Source: an uncultured Collinsella sp.
GTDB taxonomy: Bacteria > Actinomycetota > Coriobacteriia > Coriobacteriales > Coriobacteriaceae
Length of the DNA stretch: 14,957 bases
Direction: 5' to 3'
Assembly (NCBI GenBank): GCA_900545555.1
Contig: UQZI01000052.1
Location: 1-14,957 of the forward strand
Each line of letters begins with the position of its first letter. Position 1 is the first letter of the stretch. The notes beneath the pieces were generated by a model. It saw only the letters and a list, made by a program, of their open reading frames with translations. It ran no database searches and had not been told where the DNA came from. Shown in pieces: positions 7,167 through 12,905 of the stretch. A program made the position numbers and the translations under genes.

Positions 7167-7679
7167 ATGAGTTCCGACAATCGCACTCCCCGGCTTCATT
7201 CCTTCCGCATCGCATGTGCGATAGCCTCTGCGACCCTTTGCGCCACCGCCATCGCACAAGTGGCGTTCTCCTTAAAGCCAGCAATCGAAGTGCTCGACAA
7301 CCCTGTAATTGCAGACTCCCCCGCGTATCCAGCCCTTGCGATCTCGACATTGGTCCCTGCCGTCATCGGTATCGCTACGACCATCCTCAGCGCCGTTCTC
7401 GTGTGGACGATCAAGAGCGGAGACCCCTTCAAGAAAGGGTCTGCGACATGCCTGAAGGTGCTCGGCATTCTCTTCGTTGTTCAAGCTGCCACCAGCCTCT
7501 ACGCCGGCTCACTCAAAACCTCCGTTTCGATGTTTGGCGGCGAGGGGGCCGTCGGCGCCCAAGAGATCGCTTCATCATTCGATTGGACCTCTCTGGTTCT
7601 CGGCATCGTCCTGTTCATGCTTTCCCAGCTCTTCTTGTACGCCCGAGAGCTGTACCTCGACTCCGACGAGATTGCGTAA
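7167..7679 (+). CDS. DUF2975 family membrane protein
   Basis: 170 residues with four predicted membrane segments (about 13-35, 57-82, 95-115 and 140-162). The GDPF motif before segment three (GDPFKKGSATCLKVLGILF) and the short acidic C-terminus match the DUF2975/YoaS family, small integral membrane proteins of unknown function. The start has a strong GGAGG five bases upstream. The gene is followed after only 9 bp by a YozG-type HTH gene, the usual partner of this family (as with yoaS and yozG in Bacillus subtilis), which strengthens the assignment. It is divergent from the ABC permease operon. A role in sensing or modulating the regulator is plausible but not shown. Confidence 0.8.
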   Translation: MSSDNRTPRLHSFRIACAIASATLCATAIAQVAFSLKPAIEVLDNPVIADSPAYPALAISTLVPAVIGIATTILSAVLVWTIKSGDPFKKGSATCLKVLGILFVVQAATSLYAGSLKTSVSMFGGEGAVGAQEIASSFDWTSLVLGIVLFMLSQLFLYARELYLDSDEIA

Positions 7680-7688
7680 GGAAACGCC

Positions 7689-7940
7689 ATGCCCGTAATT
7701 GTTCGCCTCGACAAGATCATGGCCGAGCGAAAGATTTCCTCGAACGAACTTGCCGAAAGGATTGGAACCACGCCCGTGAACCTGTCCCGTATTAAAAAAG
7801 GGCATATTCGCGGCATTCGCTTCAACACACTCGAGCAGCTATGCCTCGCCCTTCGTTGCCAACCCGGAGACCTTCTCGAAGTCATGAGCGAAGAGGATGC
7901 CCGAAAGGAGTTCGGACTCGATTGGTCCGCCGAGGATTAG
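7689..7940 (+). CDS. YozG-type Cro/C1 helix-turn-helix regulator
   Basis: An 83-residue DNA-binding protein. Residues 6-66 form an XRE-type HTH: LDKIMAERKISSNELAERIG, then TTPVNLSRIKKGHIRGIRFNTL with the recognition helix, then LEQLCLALRCQPGDLLE. The last segment is the hallmark of the short HTH_26/YozG group. AAGG lies about 7 nt before the ATG. It overlaps functionally with the DUF2975 gene just upstream (9-bp gap, same operon). Likely targets are its own promoter and possibly the divergent ABC operon through the palindrome at 7111-7129. Its stop codon is immediately followed, in the same reading frame, by the integrase remnant. Confidence 0.88.
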   Translation: MPVIVRLDKIMAERKISSNELAERIGTTPVNLSRIKKGHIRGIRFNTLEQLCLALRCQPGDLLEVMSEEDARKEFGLDWSAED

Positions 7941-8666
7941 AGGGCGGTCGTACTCGCCCTGCACACGGGGATGCGAATCGGCGAGGTCTGCGGCCTTCGG
8001 TGGTGCGATGTGGATTTCGAGACGGGCCTGATCTCGATCAGACACTCGGTGGCGTACGCGAAGGGAATGGGTTCGTTCATCAAGGACACCAAGACCCATG
8101 ACGCCAGGGGTATCCCCATCGACCCGGTCGGCCTACTCCCCTTCCTGAAGGAGACCCACGAGATCGACTGCGGAAAGCTGCGCTTGCGCGGCCTTACCGG
8201 GGCGGTCGAGATCGGGGACTGCTACATCCTGTCGGAGCCGGGCGCGACCTTCGCGACGACAAGCTATATCCGCAGGGCGTTCAAGACGTTCTCGGAGACC
8301 AACGGCCTCATGGGCACCAACGACGAGCTGATCACGTTCCACGGCCTTCGCCACACGTTCGCAACGCAGTGGATCCGCCAAGGCGGCGATATCAAGGCGC
8401 TCCAATCGATCCTCGGCCACAAGGACGCCATGGCGACGCTCAACGTCTACGCCGACATCGAGCCCATCTCCAAAATCCATAACATGCTGCGCGCCACGCC
8501 GTGCCTTTGGCGCGGGCACCTCGGGCCGAGGGTCGATCCGGGTCCCATGTTCCAACAGAGGATCCAGGAGTCCATCGAGACGCTCCAGGCGTTCGGCTAC
8601 GGCATCACCGAGCCGGACGACCGAAATATCGCCATACGCGACGTGAAGACGAACAGTTGGCTCTAG
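7941..8666 (+). pseudogene. Tyrosine recombinase/integrase, 5'-truncated (catalytic domain only)
   Basis: The reading frame opens right after the HTH stop codon as AVVLALHTGMRIGEVCGLRW, which is mid-protein for a phage/ICE-type integrase. The catalytic set is visible: Arg in TGMRIGE, Lys in the TKTHDARGIPI beta-hairpin, HGLRH (His-x-x-Arg), His in LGHKD, and the nucleophile Tyr in TLNVYADI. The N-terminal arm-binding and core-binding domains (about 150-200 residues) are missing. The ATG at 7971 lies inside the first catalytic motif and is not a credible start. About 60 residues follow the tyrosine (from MLRATPCLWRG to NSWL). In-frame coding-like sequence (LTEYAAVLGPSQLRSRWSD) continues past the TAG at 8664, so the 3' end may also be damaged. 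It lies beside the right direct repeat, as integrases usually lie beside an attachment site. It is presumably inactive. Confidence 0.85.
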
Positions 8667-8723
8667 CTCACCGAGTACGCGGCAGTGCTGGGCCCATCCC
8701 AACTGAGGTCACGGTGGTCCGAT

Positions 8724-8765
8724 AGGGGCGCCGCCCGCGGCATGCGCCGCGGAGCGGTATCCCCT
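8724..8765. repeat. Long GC-rich hairpin between integrase remnant and right repeat
   Basis: AGGGG/CCCCT (5 bp), CCGC/GCGG (4 bp) and CCGCGGC/GCCGCGG (7 bp) stack into one hairpin with a 4-nt ATGC loop and small internal loops. There is no T-tract on either strand, so it is not a standard terminator. It lies 52 bp before the right direct repeat and may belong to the attachment region. The 8667-9063 stretch holds this hairpin, the direct repeat and the promoter region of the next gene; I see no gene in it. Confidence 0.55.
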
Positions 8766-8817
8766 ACCGAAGGGCGGGGATGCCCTCCGCTTCCAGTTCG
8801 GAATCAGCCGTCGGAGG

Positions 8818-8881
8818 CGTTCGGCTGACTGCGGGAACGGCCTGTCCGCTCAATGTGTTCGGCTGAGATCGGAAATCAACC
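8818..8881 (+). repeat. Right copy of 64-bp direct repeat (candidate attachment site)
   Basis: Same orientation as 2023-2086 with 62/64 identity; the distance between equivalent bases is 6795 bp. It begins CGTTCGGCTGACTGCGGG and ends at CAACC. The integrase remnant ends about 150 bp to its left. Beyond it on the right, ordinary core genes resume. Confidence 0.75.
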
Positions 8882-8993
8882 CAACACGAGCCGGACACGC
8901 GCCAGACGGCTCTTCCCCGTACGGCCTTCCCCCTTACGCTCATGTTGCAGACGTGTAACGCCGCTGTAAGCGCACCTCTTTTGGCGCCAGACA

Positions 8994-9016
8994 GGTACAA
9001 TGATGAACACTGTACC
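8994..9016 (+). promoter_or_regulatory. -10-like TACAAT within GGTACA/TGTACC inverted repeat
   Basis: TACAAT (8996-9001) is a good -10 box about 60 bp before the ACT-domain gene. No clear -35 is seen 17 bp upstream. GGTACA (8994-8999) and TGTACC (9011-9016) form a 6-bp inverted repeat over it, possibly a regulator site or chance. Confidence 0.4.
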
Positions 9017-9063
9017 GTAGCGGAGCGCCCCGCGCGCGCCGCAACCACGCGAAAGGGTTTCCC

Positions 9064-9351
9064 ATGGCCGAGATCTCGTCCTCCCGTATCGTCATCACCG
9101 TCCTTGGCAAGAACCGCCCCGGCATCGTCGCCGGCGTCACCCGTGTCCTGGGCGAGGCCAACGTCGACATCCGCGACATCACGCAGTCCATTATCGAGGA
9201 CATCTTCACCATGACCATGCTGGCCGATACCGCCGAGTCCAAGCTCGACTTCGCTGAGCTGCAGAAGGCCCTGGCCGAGGCCGGCGAGCTTTCGGGCGTC
9301 AACGTGTCCATCCAGCGCGAGGACGTCTTTAACTTTATGTACCGCCTGTAG
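9064..9351 (+). CDS. ACT domain-containing protein (UPF0237 type)
   Basis: A 95-residue, single ACT-domain protein. It opens ISSSRIVITVLGKNRPGIVAGVTRVLGEANVDIRDITQSIIEDIFTM, the conserved first half of the UPF0237/GcvR-like group (beta-alpha-beta with the N/D-x-x-G-I-V ligand turn), and ends NVSIQREDVFNFMYRL, the typical closing strand and helix. Length equals the family norm of about 90. AAAGGG lies 6 nt before the ATG. ACT domains generally bind small molecules such as amino acids; this group has no settled ligand. In other bacteria it often precedes a UPF0210 gene; here it precedes citrate synthase by 78 bp with no terminator between, so the two may be co-transcribed. Confidence 0.9.
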   Translation: MAEISSSRIVITVLGKNRPGIVAGVTRVLGEANVDIRDITQSIIEDIFTMTMLADTAESKLDFAELQKALAEAGELSGVNVSIQREDVFNFMYRL

Positions 9352-9429
9352 CGAACAGGCCGTGCAGGAACAGGCCGGCGCATCTGCACTCAAGCACGCC
9401 GCCCCCACACGGCCCGGAGAGGAGCGCAC

Positions 9430-10848
9430 ATGGCCTACGACGCCAAGAAAATCTATTACCGCTTCGATGACCACTTGAGCCGACTGGTTCTGGATTACGA
9501 AGCAAGCCGCCAGATTTCGTCTGAGAGCGAAAGCCTCTACCACGGCCTGCCGACCGACCCTTATGACGAGGACCTGTTTGTCGAGCACAATGTCAAGCGC
9601 GGCCTGCGCAATGCAGACGGTTCGGGCGTGGTCGCGGGCCTCACTCGCATCTCGGATGTGCATGGCTACAACAAGGTCGACGGTAAGGTCGTGCCCGATC
9701 AGGGCAAACTCACGCTTCGTGGCTACAGCATCGAGGATCTGGTCAACAACGCCCAGGCCGAGAATCGCTACGGCTACGAAGAGGTCGCTTATCTGCTCAT
9801 TACGGGCTCTCTGCCCACCAAGGAAGAGCTTGACGGTTTTTGCGAACGTCTGGGTGCTTTTAGGCACCTGAGCGACGAATACGTCCGCGAGTTCCCCATG
9901 ACCACGGTGTCGTCGAGCATCATGAATGTGCTTCAGCGCGCCGTGCTGCTGCTCTACGCCTTCGACGCCGAGCCCGACGCCATTACACCCGAGCACGAAA
10001 TCGACGTCGCCATCTCCATGCTCGCCCGTCTCCCCCGCATCGCCGCCTTCGCACACATGGCCTCGGTTGCCAAGCTTCGCGGCTCCGAGGTTCACGTGCC
10101 ACACCCCACGCCCGGTCTCTCCACCGCCGAGACCATCCTACAGGTCTTGCGCGGTGGCATGGCGTTCACCCGCGACGAAGCCATGCTGCTCGACGTGATG
10201 CTCATGCTGCATGCAGAGCACGGCGGCGGCAACAACTCCACCTTCGCTTGCCGCGTGCTGTCCTCCTCGGCCACCGACCCGTATTCCGCTTATGCCGCGG
10301 CTATCGGCTCGCTCAAGGGCCCGCGCCACGGCGGTGCCAACGCCAAGGTCGTGTCCATGCACGAGGACGTCCGCGCGCATGTCTCCAACTGGGAGGACGA
10401 GGACGAGGTCGCAGCCTACCTGGGCAAGATCCTCGACAAGCGGGCCTTCGACGGCACGGGTCTCATCTACGGCATGGGCCACGCCGTCTACACGCTGAGC
10501 GACCCGCGCGCCGAGGTGTGCCGCCGTTACGCGCGCACACTTGCCGCCAAGAAGGACCTGGGCGATGAATTCGCGCTCATCGAGCGCATCGAGCGCCTGG
10601 CACCGCAGGTGATGCGCGACCACGGCATGACCAAGCCCATCTGCGCCAACATCGACCTGTACACGGGCTTTATCTACAAGATGCTCGGCGTACCCGAGAC
10701 GCTTTTTACGCCGCTATTCGCCGTCGCCCGCATGGCCGGCTGGTCGGCACACCGCATGGAAGAGCTCTTCTGCGCGCACCGTATTATTCGCCCGGCCTAT
10801 CGTCCGGTGATCGAGCCGCTAGCGTACAAGCCGCTCGCCGACCGCTAG
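9430..10848 (+). CDS. Citrate synthase family protein (citrate/2-methylcitrate synthase)
   Basis: Condenses acetyl-CoA with oxaloacetate to citrate in the cytoplasm; in an anaerobe this probably feeds 2-oxoglutarate and glutamate synthesis. The catalytic triad is visible in context: His264 in HAEHGGGNNSTF, His300 in GPRHGGAN, and Asp409 in NIDLYTG. VKRGLRNADGSGVVAGLTRISDVHGY (about 55-80), RGYSIEDL and GMGHAVYTLSDPR (348-360) are also typical. At 472 residues it is longer than the 370-430 common form, the excess being an N-terminal stretch of about 50 residues seen in clostridial-type members. GAGGAG lies 5 nt before the ATG. A strong terminator follows. Citrate versus 2-methylcitrate specificity cannot be settled from sequence alone; no other prp genes are nearby, so citrate is favoured. 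Confidence 0.93.
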   Translation: MAYDAKKIYYRFDDHLSRLVLDYEASRQISSESESLYHGLPTDPYDEDLFVEHNVKRGLRNADGSGVVAGLTRISDVHGYNKVDGKVVPDQGKLTLRGYSIEDLVNNAQAENRYGYEEVAYLLITGSLPTKEELDGFCERLGAFRHLSDEYVREFPMTTVSSSIMNVLQRAVLLLYAFDAEPDAITPEHEIDVAISMLARLPRIAAFAHMASVAKLRGSEVHVPHPTPGLSTAETILQVLRGGMAFTRDEAMLLDVMLMLHAEHGGGNNSTFACRVLSSSATDPYSAYAAAIGSLKGPRHGGANAKVVSMHEDVRAHVSNWEDEDEVAAYLGKILDKRAFDGTGLIYGMGHAVYTLSDPRAEVCRRYARTLAAKKDLGDEFALIERIERLAPQVMRDHGMTKPICANIDLYTGFIYKMLGVPETLFTPLFAVARMAGWSAHRMEELFCAHRIIRPAYRPVIEPLAYKPLADR

Positions 10849-10872
10849 GACGCGAACCGTTATAGAACTCGA

Positions 10873-10910
10873 GCGTGGCCAGGGCATCGCCGCCCTCGGC
10901 CACGCTTTTT
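10873..10910 (+). terminator. Rho-independent terminator after citrate synthase
   Basis: GCGTGGCC (10873-10880) pairs with GGCCACGC (10898-10905), with inner AGGGC/GCCCT pairs and one bulged C, followed at once by TTTTT. It lies 24 bp after the stop and 25 bp before the next start, so it ends the citrate synthase transcript. Confidence 0.93.
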
Positions 10911-10935
10911 ATGCCAGCAGAAAGGGCTGCATCAA

Positions 10936-11778
10936 ATGATTGTGTTTTCCGATATGGACGGAACGCTGCTGACGAGCGATAAGCAAATGAGCGATGCCAC
11001 CTGGTCGATGCTCGACGAACTCGCTCGACGCGGAATTGAATTTGTGCCCTGCACGGGACGTCCGCTGTCGGGCATCTTTGAGCCCATCCTCGCCCATCCT
11101 GCCGTGCACTACGCGGTCTGCGCCAATGGCGCCAGCGTCTGGCAGCTCGACGACGATGTGCCCAACGATGCCTCGCGCGCCACGCGCATTTTGAGCCGTC
11201 CGCTCGATCGCGGCATTGCCCATCGCGTCCATCGCATCGCCGCCGGCCACGATGTGACCTTCGATATCTTCGCGGATGGGCAGTGCTTCCTCCCCCGCTC
11301 GCTTTACGGGCGCCTGGATGAGTTCTGCGGCGGTGACCCCCACATCGCGGCTTCGCTCAAGCGCACACGAACACCGATCGACATGGATATCGACAGTAAG
11401 ATCGACGGGGTCGAGACGCTCGAACGCATCGCCATGTACTGGCACGACCCGGCCGATCGCGACGCCATCGCGGCGGAGCTCGACACGCTCGGAGGCATTG
11501 AGGTCACGCGTTCTTACGCCATGAATATCGAGGTCATGGGTGAGGGCGCCACCAAGGGAACGGCCCTCACGTGGCTATGCGAGCACCTGGGCGAGCGTCT
11601 CGCCGACGCCTGGGCGTTCGGCGACAACATCAACGACATCCCCATGCTGCAGGCAGCGGGCCACGGCATGGCCATGATCAACGCCGAGCCCGAAGACCGC
11701 GAGGCCGCCGACGCCGTCACCGGATACGACAACGACCACGACGGCGTCGCCCACACCATCATGGCCGCCCTTGCCTAG
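10936..11778 (+). CDS. Cof-type HAD-IIB family phosphatase
   Basis: A 280-residue cytoplasmic hydrolase of the haloacid dehalogenase superfamily, expected to remove phosphate from small molecules such as sugar phosphates or FMN-like compounds. Motif I DMDGTL gives the nucleophile Asp6 and acid/base Asp8; motif II is Thr40 in CTGRPL; motif III is Lys207 in GATKG; motif IV is GDNINDIPML with Asp230 and Asp234. A C2-type cap lies between motifs II and III (about residues 85-195). AAAGGG lies about 9 nt before the ATG. It starts just after the citrate synthase terminator, so its promoter is unclear and leakage through that terminator is possible. The substrate cannot be predicted. It converges on the second HAD gene. 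Confidence 0.92.
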   Translation: MIVFSDMDGTLLTSDKQMSDATWSMLDELARRGIEFVPCTGRPLSGIFEPILAHPAVHYAVCANGASVWQLDDDVPNDASRATRILSRPLDRGIAHRVHRIAAGHDVTFDIFADGQCFLPRSLYGRLDEFCGGDPHIAASLKRTRTPIDMDIDSKIDGVETLERIAMYWHDPADRDAIAAELDTLGGIEVTRSYAMNIEVMGEGATKGTALTWLCEHLGERLADAWAFGDNINDIPMLQAAGHGMAMINAEPEDREAADAVTGYDNDHDGVAHTIMAALA

Positions 11779-11785
11779 TCATCGT

Positions 11786-11895
11786 CTGGTCATTGGGGAC
11801 GTTCTTGAATGACCAGTCGTTGGGGACAGCCTTCACGAAAAAGCTGCAAGGACTGTCCCCCACTGTCGGCAGAAAAGGAACGTCCCCATCTGCCG
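11786..11895. repeat. Three-hairpin GGGGAC dispersed repeat between convergent HAD genes
   Basis: Three hairpins follow one another: CTGGTCATT/AATGACCAG (11786-11816) with GGGGACGTTC in its loop; TGGGGACAG with CTGTCCCC (11821-11862); and CGGCAG/CTGCCG (11867-11895) with GGAACGTCCCC in its loop. Loops one and three are complementary over about 10 bases, so the element is symmetric overall. The right part aligns closely with 14886-14933, and the left part with 12864-12905 in inverted orientation. It may also act as a two-way terminator between the convergent genes. Confidence 0.8.
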
Positions 11896-11897
11896 GA

Positions 11898-12692
11898 TTA
11901 GGAGAGACTCTCCAGCACGCGACGGAGCTCCTGCTGGACGGCGTGGTCACGGTTACAACCCACCACGCGATCGGCCACCGCCTTAAGCGCGGGGCGCGCG
12001 TTTTCCATCGCGCAGCCCGTGCCGACAAAGCGAATGATCTCGTAGTCGTTCATCGAGTCGCCAAACGCTATGACCTCGTCGCGATCAATGCCGTAATGCT
12101 CCGCGAGCTGCGCGATACCCGAGGCCTTCGATACACCAGGCTGCATGGCATCGATCCACGCGTTGCCCGAAGGCGCAAAAGTAAAGAGCTGACCAAGTTC
12201 GCGCTGTAGCACGTACGCACTGTCCATAACCGCACTGTCGTCGCAAAAGATACTCGCTTTGATGATATTTACGCTGGGATCGGGCAGCTCCCAAATACGC
12301 TCGGCATTGGGAAGGTCCTTATCGACCTCACGCACGAACTTGCACTCGTCATCGAGCAGGAAGGACTTGGTTCGGTCAAAGAGCGCAAGATGCAGATTGG
12401 GAAACGTCCTGACGGCTTGGGCGAGCCTTCGAATCGCCAGGTGGGAATACACCTCACGGTCTACCATCTTACCGTCGGCGTAGACTTGGGCGCCGTTAGC
12501 GGCGACAAAGTCCATCTTGTCGCGAACGGGCGCAAAGAACTCGCACAGGCGATCGTAGCGACGACCTGACGATGCGGCGAAATGCACGCCATGCTCGTGT
12601 AGCGCCAGAATCAGTTCGTAGGTCTCGGGAGGCACCTGGCCGTTTTCGTCAAGCAGTGTGCCGTCCATATCGGATGCAATCAGTTTAAACAT
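11898..12692 (-). CDS. Cof-type HAD-IIB family phosphatase with structured leader
   Basis: A 264-residue HAD hydrolase. Motif I DMDGTLLD (Asp8, Asp10), motif II SSGRR (Ser42), motif III Lys189 in GVSKASG, and motif IV GDSMNDYEII (Asp212, Asp216); the C2 cap lies between motifs II and III. It is clearly the same superfamily as the gene at 10936 but differs throughout outside the motifs, so it is not a recent duplicate. The ribosome-binding site GGGAG lies 7 nt before the ATG and is part of a long stem with upstream leader sequence (see 12697-12763), so translation is probably controlled. The 3' end abuts the three-hairpin repeat. The substrate is unknown. Confidence 0.93.
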   Translation of the reverse strand: MFKLIASDMDGTLLDENGQVPPETYELILALHEHGVHFAASSGRRYDRLCEFFAPVRDKMDFVAANGAQVYADGKMVDREVYSHLAIRRLAQAVRTFPNLHLALFDRTKSFLLDDECKFVREVDKDLPNAERIWELPDPSVNIIKASIFCDDSAVMDSAYVLQRELGQLFTFAPSGNAWIDAMQPGVSKASGIAQLAEHYGIDRDEVIAFGDSMNDYEIIRFVGTGCAMENARPALKAVADRVVGCNRDHAVQQELRRVLESLS

Positions 12693-12696
12693 AGAA

Positions 12697-12763
12697 AAGC
12701 TCCCTTCGGGCTTAGTAGTGAAAACAGATGTATATCTGAAAACACCGTACCCAAAGGGAGCTC
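12697..12763 (-). promoter_or_regulatory. Leader RNA with sequestered ribosome-binding site (riboswitch-like candidate)
   Basis: On the minus strand AGCTCCCTTTGGG can pair with CCCGAAGGGAGCT, 13 bp with one G-U pair, and the second arm contains the ribosome-binding site of the HAD gene. Inside, CAGAT-ATAC-ATCTG forms a 5-bp hairpin flanked symmetrically by TTTT on both sides and then GTG/CAC. The unpaired stretches are TACG and TACTAAG. The arrangement is a long closing stem, an internal loop and an apical hairpin, with the start signal buried. I do not recognise a named riboswitch class; a member of the reported Collinsella-1 RNA motif is one option to test. Confidence 0.5.
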
Positions 12764-12778
12764 AAATAAGACCCCGTA

Positions 12779-12784
12779 GTTATA
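12779..12784 (-). promoter_or_regulatory. -10-like TATAAC upstream of the HAD leader
   Basis: TATAAC on the minus strand matches the -10 consensus at 5/6. TTGCTA or TTTGCT lies 15-16 bp upstream as a weak -35. Transcription would begin near 12772, so the leader fold would include nearly all of the 5' UTR. Confidence 0.4.
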
Positions 12785-12863
12785 AACGTTACATGGACCT
12801 AGCAAATAGCTCACGCGCGCCAGAGGCCCCACGGTCGCGACGTCAGGCAGCCCGCCAAAGAGT

Positions 12864-12905
12864 GTCCCCAACGGCTAGTCGTTTAAGAACGTCCCTGATG
12901 ACTAG
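12864..12905. repeat. Inverted partial copy of the GGGGAC repeat at the adenine deaminase stop
   Basis: GTGTCCCCAACGG, then CTAGTC/GACTAG (12875-12880 with 12900-12905) with GAACGTCCC in the loop. Reverse-complemented, it matches the first hairpin of the 11786 element (GGGACGTTCTT, then GTTGGGGACA). It overlaps the TAG stop of the adenine deaminase gene. Confidence 0.7.

Noticed and set aside
9358..9414. GGCCGTG/CACGGCC pair between the ACT gene and citrate synthase
   Set aside because: Loop over 40 nt and no T-tract, so not a terminator; the genes may be co-transcribed.
8764..10104. 446-residue minus-strand open frame
   Set aside because: Antisense to the ACT-domain gene and citrate synthase; composition is Val/His/Asp-rich as in typical GC-rich shadows, with no recognisable domain.
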